Virus record (IMG/VR): IMGVR_UViG_3300025769_000662
Span: 1 to 27,447 of that record
Source of the DNA: a virus
Strand: one strand, 5' to 3'
Length of the DNA stretch: 27,447 bases
The first letter of the stretch is position 1, and every line of letters starts with the position of its first letter. Position numbers and translations under genes: made by a program. Shown one piece after another: positions 14,447 to 23,115 of this stretch. The notes under the pieces were generated by a model that saw only the letters and a program-made list of their open reading frames with translations, searched no databases and was not told where the DNA came from.

Positions 14447-16477
14447 TTATCCTAAACTAGTTAAGCCTGATTGTAAAGCTTTAGTTCCATTAATTTCGTT
14501 AGGTTGTTTCTTTGTACCATAGGCTCTTTGACGAATACTTTTAATAGTCTGATCCATAATCTTTGCGCCTTCATCTGGATTGCCATTGCCCAGTGCTGCC
14601 ATAGTATATGCATCCACTACATATTCTTTAGGACTTACAGCCAAGGTTGCAACCTGTTCACCATCAGATACAATAGGCATTTGTACATTGTCTTCCATGC
14701 CATGACCATCACCACCTATCATTCCTGAAAATTCACCACCTCTGGCTCTGTTGACAAGACCACCTTGTTTTGCTTGTCTATCAGGAAATAGTAAAGATAG
14801 AATAAAATCTTCATTATCTTCATCTGGATCAATAATAGGAATTTCTTTTCTTCTATTATCCAAAGCTACTTGATTTACAAAATTTCTATCTGGTAGAATA
14901 CCTCCTGAACTCCACTGAGAACTAAAATCAGGATGACCAAAATTGGCAAAAGGAAAATCACGATAGTCTGCTTCATAGTCATCATAAAGACCTGCTCCTC
15001 TTTCTCCTCCCTGATCATAACTAAAAATAATTGGACCTCCAGTATTATCTCTTTGTTCTAATACAGTAATTCTTCCCTGTCTTAAAGACTGTGGGTCTAA
15101 AGCACCTATACCACCATGAGCATCTAACCATTTTTTATAAGCAGTAAATGCAGGGTCTGGTTGACCACCTTTATTTAAACTAACAAGCCCACCTTGCTTT
15201 GCTGTCTGAGTACTGGGAAGATAACTGACTCCTCCTACCAAATCTTGAGCAGTAATTTCTTTACCTCTATGAATTGTTTTACCTTTTGTCCTTAACTCAA
15301 GAAGTTGTTTTTGACTGAGTTCTCTTCTATCTACATTAGCCGCACGTACTGTTGCTCTTCTATTTAAATCAGGTATAAACTTAGAAGGTCTTCCTAAACC
15401 ACCTTGTCCTTGATTAGGATCAGTAGGAATAGCACTCTGTCTCTCTGCCTCAGACATAACAGCAGAACCTATAGGAACAAGACTACGTTGAAGCAATCCT
15501 TTTCTAGAGAACTCAAGCGCCCCTTGTGGACCAGTTGGTTTGAATACTCCACTGTATCTACCTACTCTAGATAGAAAATCATCTTTATCATCTTTTATCC
15601 TTGCCCTTCTTCTCTCGCGTACACCTTCAATCTGACGATCTCCTTCTACCTTTTCAGCAGCGGTAATAGCATTTTTTTCAAATTTTCGTTTTAATTCTTC
15701 TTCTTCCTTATCTACATCAAAACCATAAAAATCACGCTCCTCTTTAGGTCTAGTAGCATAATCTCCTAATGCTCCTGCTGCAAAATCAAAACCAAAGCTT
15801 CCTATATTTGGTCCTTGTCCTTCATCAAAATATTCACTGAATCCATAATCTAATGCTGCATTAGTTGCTGCACCAGTAAGTCCTCTACCAAGAGAAGAAT
15901 CAAAGAAATCTCCTACAGGTGAAGTACCATCACTACTTGTAAAACTATCTGCTACAGCACCTATACCAGCACCAACAACATCTCCTACCACAGCCTTACC
16001 TATGTTTATTCCCAAGTCTTTTAGAAATCCTCCAAAACCTGCATTTACTTGAGGCATATCTAATTCTTCATTAAATTTATCAATAGTTAAAACATTAGGC
16101 ATATTATATTGATTAGTGTCAATACCTACATCAAATAAATCTGGGTCTATAGAAGATAAACCCACTTGAGGACTTAACATATTTTTTATATTTTTAGTGC
16201 CTATGTTTAATTCTTTTTGTTCTTCATAAAACTTATCAAAAAAAGCAGGATTCTTTGCTAACAAAGCTTCAGCATAAAGTTCAGGTAAAGAATCTCCTCT
16301 CTTGGCTATAGGTTCTACATCCATATCTTCCTCTTCCATCATGGCAGGACCACCTCCTTGTCTAGCCATTACTGGTTTATTTGACATGTAGTTGACCATC
16401 TCCATACGATCATCCAAAGAACCTCCTTGAATCATATCGCGAAAATCCATGAACTCTTCAAAGTTTTTATTTTGCAT
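14447..16477 (-). CDS. Virion protein with conserved 'LGNGNxDxGAK' C-terminal region (676 aa)
   Basis: ATG 16477 gives 676 aa. A TTG 18 nt upstream would add six residues. The end contains GGDGHGMEDNVQMPIVSDGE, then KEYVVDAYTMAALGNGNPDEGAKIM and IRQRAYGTKKQ. This is a module I know from many short-tailed marine phages (SDGE-VVxAxxVxxLGNGxxDxGAK). A hydrophobic Gly-rich region lies near residues 150-180 (DLGINIGKAVVGDVVGAGIGAV), and a second Ala/Gly-rich region follows. Three copies of an A-R/K-Q-G-G motif are spread along it (residues near 41, 430 and 570). An internal/ejection role is inferred from the hydrophobic segments and from neighbours. The start overlaps the preceding gene by 11 nt. 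Confidence 0.6.
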   Translation of the reverse strand: MQNKNFEEFMDFRDMIQGGSLDDRMEMVNYMSNKPVMARQGGGPAMMEEEDMDVEPIAKRGDSLPELYAEALLAKNPAFFDKFYEEQKELNIGTKNIKNMLSPQVGLSSIDPDLFDVGIDTNQYNMPNVLTIDKFNEELDMPQVNAGFGGFLKDLGINIGKAVVGDVVGAGIGAVADSFTSSDGTSPVGDFFDSSLGRGLTGAATNAALDYGFSEYFDEGQGPNIGSFGFDFAAGALGDYATRPKEERDFYGFDVDKEEEELKRKFEKNAITAAEKVEGDRQIEGVRERRRARIKDDKDDFLSRVGRYSGVFKPTGPQGALEFSRKGLLQRSLVPIGSAVMSEAERQSAIPTDPNQGQGGLGRPSKFIPDLNRRATVRAANVDRRELSQKQLLELRTKGKTIHRGKEITAQDLVGGVSYLPSTQTAKQGGLVSLNKGGQPDPAFTAYKKWLDAHGGIGALDPQSLRQGRITVLEQRDNTGGPIIFSYDQGGERGAGLYDDYEADYRDFPFANFGHPDFSSQWSSGGILPDRNFVNQVALDNRRKEIPIIDPDEDNEDFILSLLFPDRQAKQGGLVNRARGGEFSGMIGGDGHGMEDNVQMPIVSDGEQVATLAVSPKEYVVDAYTMAALGNGNPDEGAKIMDQTIKSIRQRAYGTKKQPNEINGTKALQSGLTSLG

Positions 16478-16661
16478 TACCAGAGCCTTTTCCAAAAGAA
16501 GAATAGTTAGACTGTTGATTATTATTTATACTAGATACATTTTGTATTGGATTAAACTTCTGTTGAATATTATATAATTCAGGCAGCATAATCTGTCCCT
16601 GATTTAAATTACTAATCAAAGTACTATCATTAATAAATTTAAAATATTCTTTATTTGTCAT
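16467..16661 (-). CDS. Small Asn/Gln-rich protein (64 aa), unknown
   Basis: The ORF begins with MTNKEYFKFINDSTLISNLNQGQ and becomes very polar (NNNQQSNYSSFGKGSGNAK) at its end. Its ATG overlaps the stop of the upstream gene (TAATG), and its stop overlaps the start of the next gene, so it is wedged into the operon in a typical way. I recognise no family. The low complexity C-terminal part may be flexible. Given its position it may be a minor virion or assembly protein. Confidence 0.55.
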   Translation of the reverse strand: MTNKEYFKFINDSTLISNLNQGQIMLPELYNIQQKFNPIQNVSSINNNQQSNYSSFGKGSGNAK

Positions 16662-16942
16662 TAGTTAAAGTCTTTCCATGTTGTTGATGCAGCAGTACTA
16701 ACATATCCTCTAAACTTACCACTACTTGCAGAGTAAGCAATATCTCCCCCTTTAGGACGACCAATGTCTGATACTGTTACAACTGTATATATATTTGTAG
16801 AAGGCGCTCCCTCACTTACTTGATCACGTAAATCAAGTTCGCTTATTAAAGCAGCACCCCATCTCTCTACTTGATTATATACTTTTCTAGCTTCAGGTTC
16901 TTCTACATTTAATAGAAAAGGAAGATCAGGATAACGTGACAT
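16661..16942 (-). CDS. Conserved small phage protein after the tail hub (93 aa)
   Basis: The 93-aa protein opens with MSRYPDLPFLLNVEEPEARKVYNQVERWGAALISELD. It ends with IGRPKGGDIAYSASSGKFRGYVSTAASTTWKDFN. The N-terminal helix (VYxQVxxWGxxLIxELDxRD) and the C-terminal 'GDIAYSxxxGKFRGYV' stretch resemble proteins I know from other marine short-tailed phages, where the gene also follows the gp10-like hub gene. The C-terminal half looks like a small beta-domain of the kind found at the ends of tail fibres. It starts and ends with TAATG overlaps. The precise role is unknown. Confidence 0.6.
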   Translation of the reverse strand: MSRYPDLPFLLNVEEPEARKVYNQVERWGAALISELDLRDQVSEGAPSTNIYTVVTVSDIGRPKGGDIAYSASSGKFRGYVSTAASTTWKDFN

Positions 16943-18783
16943 TATCTTCCCCCATCAGGTTGAAGTGCTACACGTATTGCACCCCATCTCCATTTAGCTT
17001 CAGTTGAATTGGTAGATACTTTAACACTGGCTTGTCTTCCTCTAGCTCTAAAATCTATTTTCTTTGTAGACTTACTAATTGTAAATGGTCCTTTAGTTAC
17101 TGACTCTGTACTCTCAGGATATTCTTTAGTAGTAATAGAAAATTTAATATTACCATCTGTTAAATCAAAGTCAGGTATCATCTTGTTTAAAAACATTAGT
17201 TGATTACCATCCTCAATATCAAAGTCTGCTGACTCAATAAAGGATGTTAATGCTTCTCCTGAACCTGTCTGTAAATTAAAGCCTACAGGCTCATTGTCGT
17301 ATAGATTACTCCCACCCACTGTAGTTCCTGTGGTGATAGTATTACCAAACACATACTGATCAGCAAAGGTAGTAAACAAGGTACTCCCTATTGTCCAGTA
17401 GTTACCCTCTGGTGAAAAAATAACATACTTATCACAATCATTATTTGTTGTATTCTTAGAAGGATATAACCAGATAATTTCATTAAACTCAGAACTAATT
17501 CCTGCGTAAATTTTATCTGCTTGATCTAAGTTTAATTCATCAAACACATGCTTTCTAACAGTGCAAGGCAAAGTTCTGACTTGTCCATCGTTTATATAAA
17601 AGTTATCATGCCCCATCCAGACAGAGGCTCCATTATAATCTACTGCTGCATGAGGTGCAATCAATCCACAGTTTGATCCAAGTTGTTGAAACTTAAATAC
17701 AAAAGGAGGACCAACAAAACTCATAGCCCACAAAGCATTATCTGTCCAAATGTTAATCGCCTGTCTTGACCTGACTCCACCTACAATTCTTGTGCCATCT
17801 GTTAAGAGATTATCCCCTGCATTAGAACTAACAGAGGGAGTCCAGTTATCTCTTCTATTGGTATCACACCATCTAACCAACATGGGATTATAGTTACCTG
17901 CCAAATCATTGGCACCCATGGCTACAATGTGTCTATCGTTAGGAGATACTAAAACAGAATCAACAGTAGCAGGAGAATTTGTTACTGTGGTTAGACGTAT
18001 AGGAGAAGTAGAAGCATCTGTATCAAAAAAGAATATAGGTCCTTTTCTTCTATTGGCAACTACGTCTTCACCATAATTATCAAGACTCCATTGCGTAATT
18101 TGTGTAACCAATCCTGATGATCCTGCTGACGCTGGTTGATTCCAGGCTCTTGTTTGAGAAGCACACACAGTTGCTTGATACTTTGCAGCACTATATCCCA
18201 GACCTTCAACAGCAGTCGATGTGCCTGTAGAAATTAAATAATTCAGAGTAGCATTACCTGCTTGAGTGCTAGTAGCATCTGCTGCATCTGTTACACTAAT
18301 AGTATAAACATTAGTATTTACAACAGAGTTAATAGCATAGGTATTACCTGTTAAATTAATATTACCACCAAGGTTTGTACTTGCTGAAGTAAAGTTTACA
18401 AAATTACCTACTACAGCATTGCTTGCATTATCAGATACACATACTCTAGTTGACCCTGCTGATGTACCAAAACAATTACTTAGGGTAACAGCAGAAGCTA
18501 AAGGTGTCACATCAAATAAAGTATCTCCATGAAACTCAAATAACTTTTTATCAGTTCCAAACATTGCTCGTTTTGTCTGACTATTATCAACCCATGTCAA
18601 TAAGTCTCTGGCATTACCATCAAAGGTATCGTCTATCTTAGGCTCATATCCTCTAAGACATTCAGGCTTTCCATCACGAAAACGAACTCTATCTGCATTA
18701 AACCACTTTCCTTCTTCAGCATATTCAGTAGACTCTTTAAATATACCTGCTGGAAAATCAAGTTTAATTAATTTACCTGTCAT
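16942..18783 (-). CDS. Tail hub / packaged DNA stabilisation protein, P22 gp10-like (613 aa)
   Basis: The N terminus KLIKLDFPAGIFKESTEYAEEGKWFNADRVRFRDGKPECLRGYEP is a strong signature of the phage family often annotated as packaged DNA stabilisation or tail hub protein. The rest is beta-rich with repeated W-containing blades: LLTWVDNSQTKRAMFGTDKKLFEF, AINIWTDNALWAMSFVGPPFVF, GASVWMGHDNFYINDG and NEIIWLYPSKN. This suggests a propeller-like fold. In P22, gp10 sits below gp4 and carries the tailspikes. In this genome it lies in the same operon as the gp4-like adaptor (25343-26017), with the fibre genes between the two. Homology at domain level is confident, the exact structural role less so. 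Confidence 0.78.
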   Translation of the reverse strand: MTGKLIKLDFPAGIFKESTEYAEEGKWFNADRVRFRDGKPECLRGYEPKIDDTFDGNARDLLTWVDNSQTKRAMFGTDKKLFEFHGDTLFDVTPLASAVTLSNCFGTSAGSTRVCVSDNASNAVVGNFVNFTSASTNLGGNINLTGNTYAINSVVNTNVYTISVTDAADATSTQAGNATLNYLISTGTSTAVEGLGYSAAKYQATVCASQTRAWNQPASAGSSGLVTQITQWSLDNYGEDVVANRRKGPIFFFDTDASTSPIRLTTVTNSPATVDSVLVSPNDRHIVAMGANDLAGNYNPMLVRWCDTNRRDNWTPSVSSNAGDNLLTDGTRIVGGVRSRQAINIWTDNALWAMSFVGPPFVFKFQQLGSNCGLIAPHAAVDYNGASVWMGHDNFYINDGQVRTLPCTVRKHVFDELNLDQADKIYAGISSEFNEIIWLYPSKNTTNNDCDKYVIFSPEGNYWTIGSTLFTTFADQYVFGNTITTGTTVGGSNLYDNEPVGFNLQTGSGEALTSFIESADFDIEDGNQLMFLNKMIPDFDLTDGNIKFSITTKEYPESTESVTKGPFTISKSTKKIDFRARGRQASVKVSTNSTEAKWRWGAIRVALQPDGGR

Positions 18784-18786
18784 GGT

Positions 18787-19710
18787 TTATCTCTTAAAAT
18801 CATAAAGCATTACTGCATCAATTGTGGTAGCACTTCTAGCACTGTATACTAACATATCCACTGCTGCTGCTGTAGTAGTAAGAACAGGAACTGATCCACT
18901 TACAAACTTATATACTGTATTATAACCCAGAGTTCTGTTTCCTGTACTATCTTGTATTATATAGATCAAACCTGTTTGACCTGCTGTAGCATTAGAAGGA
19001 GCAGCAAGCGTTCTATTATCTGCAAGAGTCACAAGAAAATTATTCCCTGTTAAAAAGTCAACAGCAATAGAAGTTGCATCAGTCAAAGTTGTAATTGGAT
19101 TTACAGCCCTTGCAGAAGTACTGATAATGAATTGACCATCGCGTATAGTCTTGGTTCCTAGAAGCGTTGTATTGACTGTCACAGAGGTTCTAAGATATCT
19201 TATATCAGCAAGAGAAGTATCAGGAACATTCGTGGCACATACACCTATGTCTGCACTAGCTGCTGTCCCTAAACTAAATCCTTTAGTATTGGTAGGAAGA
19301 ACAGAAGTTGCATCACAATAAACCCATCCTATTCCTCCAAGAGGAACATCATACCCATCTCCACCAGCAGTTTTAATTTTAATGATATCGCTTGCAGTTG
19401 TATTGGCAGATACTGCATTGTTAATTAAATAATGTTTAGTATTACCTGGAATAACCAAAGAGATAGTATTATGAATTCCTCCTACTGTTCCTTTAATATG
19501 TATAATAGCAGACCTAGCTTGATCTCCTGATCCATTATTAGTAGTCAAAGTAACAGAAGTTGTAGCTCCTACATCAATAGTAGTAATACCTGCAATAGCC
19601 TGATCAGTTAAACTAATAACACCATTGTTTAATACGTCACCCCAAGAGTTAGGATTATCTCCATCCCCTTGCTTGTTTAATCGTATATTAGTTGTAAATG
19701 TACTTGCCAT
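18787..19710 (-). CDS. Tail fibre-like protein (307 aa)
   Basis: The N terminus MASTFTTNIRLNKQGDGDNPNSWGDVLNNGVISL is a common opening of fibre-like proteins in marine phages and probably the virion-attachment part. The middle is Thr/Asn/Ser-rich beta structure. The last 90 or so residues (AVDFLTGNNFLVTL, PSNATAGQTGLIYIIQ, LGYNTVYKFVSGSVPVL) match the C-terminal part of the repetitive fibre at 23116-25044, so both share a terminal domain. It likely sits at the tail and contacts the cell surface. A strong ribosome site is not seen. The ATG lies 3 nt after the preceding stop. Confidence 0.68.
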   Translation of the reverse strand: MASTFTTNIRLNKQGDGDNPNSWGDVLNNGVISLTDQAIAGITTIDVGATTSVTLTTNNGSGDQARSAIIHIKGTVGGIHNTISLVIPGNTKHYLINNAVSANTTASDIIKIKTAGGDGYDVPLGGIGWVYCDATSVLPTNTKGFSLGTAASADIGVCATNVPDTSLADIRYLRTSVTVNTTLLGTKTIRDGQFIISTSARAVNPITTLTDATSIAVDFLTGNNFLVTLADNRTLAAPSNATAGQTGLIYIIQDSTGNRTLGYNTVYKFVSGSVPVLTTTAAAVDMLVYSARSATTIDAVMLYDFKR

Positions 19711-19713
19711 TAT

Positions 19714-20088
19714 TTAAATTCCCTTATTAATTTTTGGTGTACCAGCAGCTACTATGTAACCTACCAACATCTTATCAGGTGTAGTTATTCTCATTATAGA
19801 AGTTTCTATCTTGTTATAATCTTTATATCCTGCAATTACTTTATCAACTATAAATAACTTAGGTTGTCCTATAAATCTAATACACTCTTGAGACAGTCTT
19901 TTTTTCATAACTTCACCAACATATGCTTCTCTACTCTTAGAATCTGCTAGTGCTAGGTCCATTATATCTTTCTCTTCTTTACAGATGAAAAAAGCAGCTA
20001 CCTTATCTCCCTTGCTCCATACTTCTTGTGCTGCTATACAAGTGGGCAGTATTGTAAAACAGGCAATAAGAAATAGTTTGGCAAGCAT
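19714..20088 (-). CDS. Secreted small protein with signal peptide (124 aa), unknown
   Basis: The likely start is ATG 20088. A longer frame to 20154 would place a signal peptide internally. From M1 it reads MLAKLFLIACFTILPTCIAAQEV, a clear signal peptide (K, hydrophobic core, then A-A before Q). The mature part of about 100 residues has two cysteines (FFICKEEKD and SQECIRF), which may form a disulfide in the periplasm. A final stretch KIETSIMRITTPDKMLVGYIV is likely a beta strand pair. The gene sits between a fibre-assembly-like and a fibre gene. A role in host-surface change, such as blocking superinfection, is one idea; the sequence does not show it. Confidence 0.6.
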   Translation of the reverse strand: MLAKLFLIACFTILPTCIAAQEVWSKGDKVAAFFICKEEKDIMDLALADSKSREAYVGEVMKKRLSQECIRFIGQPKLFIVDKVIAGYKDYNKIETSIMRITTPDKMLVGYIVAAGTPKINKGI

Positions 20089-20092
20089 CTGA

Positions 20093-20647
20093 CTATGAAC
20101 TTTCTCTAGGATTTCTAGGCCATTCGTCAAACTCTGAGGCTTTCTTACCTGCATCTTTCATTGCTTCTGTAAAGACTGTCATTGCTTCAAGACCTGCAAC
20201 ATCTGACTTTGCATCTATGGCAGTCTCAAGAGCAGCAGCTTTTTCTCTTAGGTCTGTACGCCACTTGGCAAGGTCTGCTGGCTTGGCAGTACCATTGTCT
20301 TGTTCTCTGATGACAATCCAATCAGTTTGCGCCAAGGTACTCTGAAGAACAGAAGATACATGGTTCTTCATTGTAGCCTTAATATCCTTTATGTCTCTAG
20401 CAGTTTGTGATCTGGTGACAACAACCTTGTCTGCCTGTACCGCAGGAGAAGACTCAGAAGAAGTGTAGAACATATTCTCTACACTACTGCCTTCATATAC
20501 ATAAGGTACAATACCTAATGCTTTACGTTCTTCATCTGTCCAAGCAGACGTAAAGATAGCTTTTGAATATTGGACATTATTAATTGTCATTGCTTTAGGA
20601 TTAGAAATTGTTTGTACAATTTTATTATCCACAATTCTTGCCCACAT
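20093..20647 (-). CDS. Tail fibre assembly / chaperone-like protein (184 aa)
   Basis: The N terminus MWARIVDNKIVQTISNPKAMTINNVQYSKAIFTSAWTDEERKALGIVPY is shared with small phage tail proteins. The C-terminal LAQTDWIVIREQDNG, then LAKWRTDLREKAAALETAI, resembles the tail fibre assembly/tail assembly chaperone family (x-x-DW-x-x-R-x-x-x-G then a short helix with R-x-x-LR). Such proteins help fibres trimerise and attach. The middle is a coiled-coil-like linker (TARDIKDIKATMKNHVSSV). It lies directly after the large LamG fibre gene, the expected place for its chaperone. A strong ribosome site (AAAGGA) precedes ATG 20647. Confidence 0.65.
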   Translation of the reverse strand: MWARIVDNKIVQTISNPKAMTINNVQYSKAIFTSAWTDEERKALGIVPYVYEGSSVENMFYTSSESSPAVQADKVVVTRSQTARDIKDIKATMKNHVSSVLQSTLAQTDWIVIREQDNGTAKPADLAKWRTDLREKAAALETAIDAKSDVAGLEAMTVFTEAMKDAGKKASEFDEWPRNPRESS

Positions 20648-20689
20648 AGTTTAATTTCCTTTCTTAAAACTCGTTACTTTTCTGACACT

Positions 20690-23113
20690 CTATTGACCAT
20701 ACACAGGAGGTAGTGTACCATTACCAGAGATTTTTCCAAAACTCCAACCAACAAAAGTGAGAGTGTTGGAGTTCATGTCTGTGGAACTATTTCTAAGTTT
20801 TGCAGCACTAGATAAAAGATCAGTGGCAAAACCTGTGCTGTCACCCTCAGCAGTAAGCTGGTTAAATAATAAAGATTTCATACTAGAGTCATTAAATGGT
20901 TCACGTGCTTTATCCAAAACAATATGTTCAGTGGCATGTGTTACTGTCAGTTTTGTTGTTAAAAATTCTGGCTGTGCATTAAGAGAAATAAAAGGACCAT
21001 TGGTGTTACTGTTTCCAACATATGAGAAAATATCAATCACACCCTGCGTCTCTGCTAAAACACAATAGTCGTATGTGGCGGTTGCTGCTGCTGAACCAAT
21101 ATCAAATGTGTTTGCTGTAATATCAGTAATTACTGTACTAGAAAATGGTAAAACATTTGTGTTTAACGCTAGTAAATTTCCTGCTGATACATCTGGGTGA
21201 TAATAAAAAATATCGCTGCCAGAACGAGAAAAAAGCAAAACAATGTAGCGACTGCTACCTAAATTGTGCGTGACCGTTGTATCGCTGCCATTGCTATGTG
21301 ATTGGCTTCCTGCTGCTGTTCCTGCGCTAGAAGAAATATCAAGGCTGTAGCCAACCCAATTGTCTGTTCCAGAGAAAGAACGAAGTGAACCGTAGGTCAT
21401 ATCTGTGTTGTTGGCTGGTAAGATGTATTCATTGCTGGCGTCGTGACTGAAACTAAATCCCCATGTTTCAGTTGCGCTTGCGCTGGCTCTACTTTTGTAA
21501 AAACGTAGATAACCGCTAAAAGATGATTCAGCAGTTTCCATGTCTGATAAAAGGGAACCTTCTTGAGCAAGTGTGACCGCAAAATGATCAACACCTTGTG
21601 AGTCTGGTGCTGTGAGGTTTGCAGAATTAGGAGCCAAAAAACCAGATGGCACAGCATACTTAAAGTTGCCATGCCCATTTTCATCAGCATTGCCACCAGC
21701 AGTTATGTTGCCAGACATGGTAGGGTTGTCACCAAAATTCATAACACCTATGTCAGATGATCTAGATGCGCCCATAATAAAAATATAATCTTGTACTGTG
21801 AGTTGGTCATCATGGTTATTAATATCTAACGTAGTGCTATCTGTTCCAGACCCATTTCTCCAAGTACCCTCTACTCCAATCCATACTTTTCCTGTGCTTG
21901 GCTCAAACGCCATTTGTTGTATGTCACCAGCCTGTGCTGTGGTAAAACCAGAAACAGAAGCACTGCCATTATCATACAGTGTACCTCTGTAAAAAAATGC
22001 TGATTCTCCTCCAGCACCAAAATAACCATTGCCATTACCAGCATTAAAATTTGCAATAGCTATTCCATTACCTAGTCTTCCACCATCTCCAGATACAGAC
22101 CCAGTTTCAACGTAATATTCCCAATAAATTTTAGGATCATTTGGTTGTATTAAAGTTGTACCTATTAGCCCTTTTGCTACTTGATTGCCACCACTGTACA
22201 CCATACGGTTGCTTCCAAAACTCATTGTATAACTAGACGCCAAGTCTCCACTAGGAATACCAATGTTTGAAATTTTGGGATACACTAAACTAGGTGTATT
22301 AGTTGATTGATTAACCGCCGCCATACTGTTAGGTGTATAATCATTATTGTTGGAACTAATATCATTTCCCAGATCAGCACTATTTGCAAAATCAAGACAG
22401 AAGCTATTACCTCCTGCTGTGGAGGCAAGAGCAGCTATGTCTGCATCTGCTTTTGGAACAAACTGAGAACCATTTGTACCAAATGTAAAACTATCAAGTA
22501 GATCAGTAATACTCAAATCACCATTCTGAAAGGATTTATTTTCAAGCATAGTAAATTGTGTTAGATAGGCATGACCATACTGGCTACCGTTAAAACTATA
22601 TCTACCAATTTCCTGTGTAACATTATCATTAAAAGCACTTGTTTCTCCGCTAGGGGTATCTGTACTTGCAGACAAGTCTGTAACTTCAATGCCGTTCACA
22701 AATAATTTAATCCTATCACTGGCGGTAACGCCGCTACCTGAATCAAAACTAACACAAAGATGGTACCACCCTACATCTCTGTACTTAGCACTGCTTGTTT
22801 TTCGTGCAGTTGTGGCACCTTGATAAACTGCAAAATCAAACCTGTCTGCGTCATCAAATCTGATCCAACTTAAATTTGAAGTAGAAGAACCAGCACTGAA
22901 AATTGTATGGGCGTTTGCAGCATTACCAAATTCGGTGCGTTGTACCCAAGAAGACCATATCCAACGAGTTGTTGTACCTGCACTAGGTGTTTTATTTAGA
23001 TAATCTGCTGATCCATCTATCCAAACAGAGTTACCAATCAAAGTTGTGTCAAATGGTGTAGCACCACTACTAGCTGCTGCTGCACCAAATAATAAATTAT
23101 TAGAAAATACCAT
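20690..23113 (-). CDS. Large LamG/SPRY-like tail fibre protein (807 aa)
   Basis: Residues about 28-215 form a LamG/concanavalin-like sandwich (SVWIDGSADYLNKTPSAG, WIWSSWVQRT, YHLCVSFDSGS, KLFVNGIEVTDL). Residues about 325-470 look SPRY/B30.2-like: WEYYVETGSVSGDGG, YFGAGGESAFFYRG, QQMAFEPSTGKVWIGVEGTW. A 'NFGDNPTMSGNITAGGNADE' stretch follows, then a C-terminal region with GVIDIFSYVGNSNTNGPF and EHIVLDKAREPFN, reminiscent of DUF7483-like domains in phage fibres (from memory). Such sandwiches usually bind sugars, so this is a good candidate for a receptor-binding protein. The next gene is a probable assembly chaperone. Its codon choice looks somewhat less AT-rich than that of neighbours, an impression that needs counting. 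Confidence 0.72.
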   Translation of the reverse strand: MVFSNNLLFGAAAASSGATPFDTTLIGNSVWIDGSADYLNKTPSAGTTTRWIWSSWVQRTEFGNAANAHTIFSAGSSTSNLSWIRFDDADRFDFAVYQGATTARKTSSAKYRDVGWYHLCVSFDSGSGVTASDRIKLFVNGIEVTDLSASTDTPSGETSAFNDNVTQEIGRYSFNGSQYGHAYLTQFTMLENKSFQNGDLSITDLLDSFTFGTNGSQFVPKADADIAALASTAGGNSFCLDFANSADLGNDISSNNNDYTPNSMAAVNQSTNTPSLVYPKISNIGIPSGDLASSYTMSFGSNRMVYSGGNQVAKGLIGTTLIQPNDPKIYWEYYVETGSVSGDGGRLGNGIAIANFNAGNGNGYFGAGGESAFFYRGTLYDNGSASVSGFTTAQAGDIQQMAFEPSTGKVWIGVEGTWRNGSGTDSTTLDINNHDDQLTVQDYIFIMGASRSSDIGVMNFGDNPTMSGNITAGGNADENGHGNFKYAVPSGFLAPNSANLTAPDSQGVDHFAVTLAQEGSLLSDMETAESSFSGYLRFYKSRASASATETWGFSFSHDASNEYILPANNTDMTYGSLRSFSGTDNWVGYSLDISSSAGTAAGSQSHSNGSDTTVTHNLGSSRYIVLLFSRSGSDIFYYHPDVSAGNLLALNTNVLPFSSTVITDITANTFDIGSAAATATYDYCVLAETQGVIDIFSYVGNSNTNGPFISLNAQPEFLTTKLTVTHATEHIVLDKAREPFNDSSMKSLLFNQLTAEGDSTGFATDLLSSAAKLRNSSTDMNSNTLTFVGWSFGKISGNGTLPPVYGQ

Positions 23114-23115
23114 GT

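Noticed and set aside
20089-20154. Longer N terminus for the secreted protein (start at 20154)
   Set aside because: It would place the signal peptide internally and deepen overlap with the upstream gene; ATG 20088 fits better.
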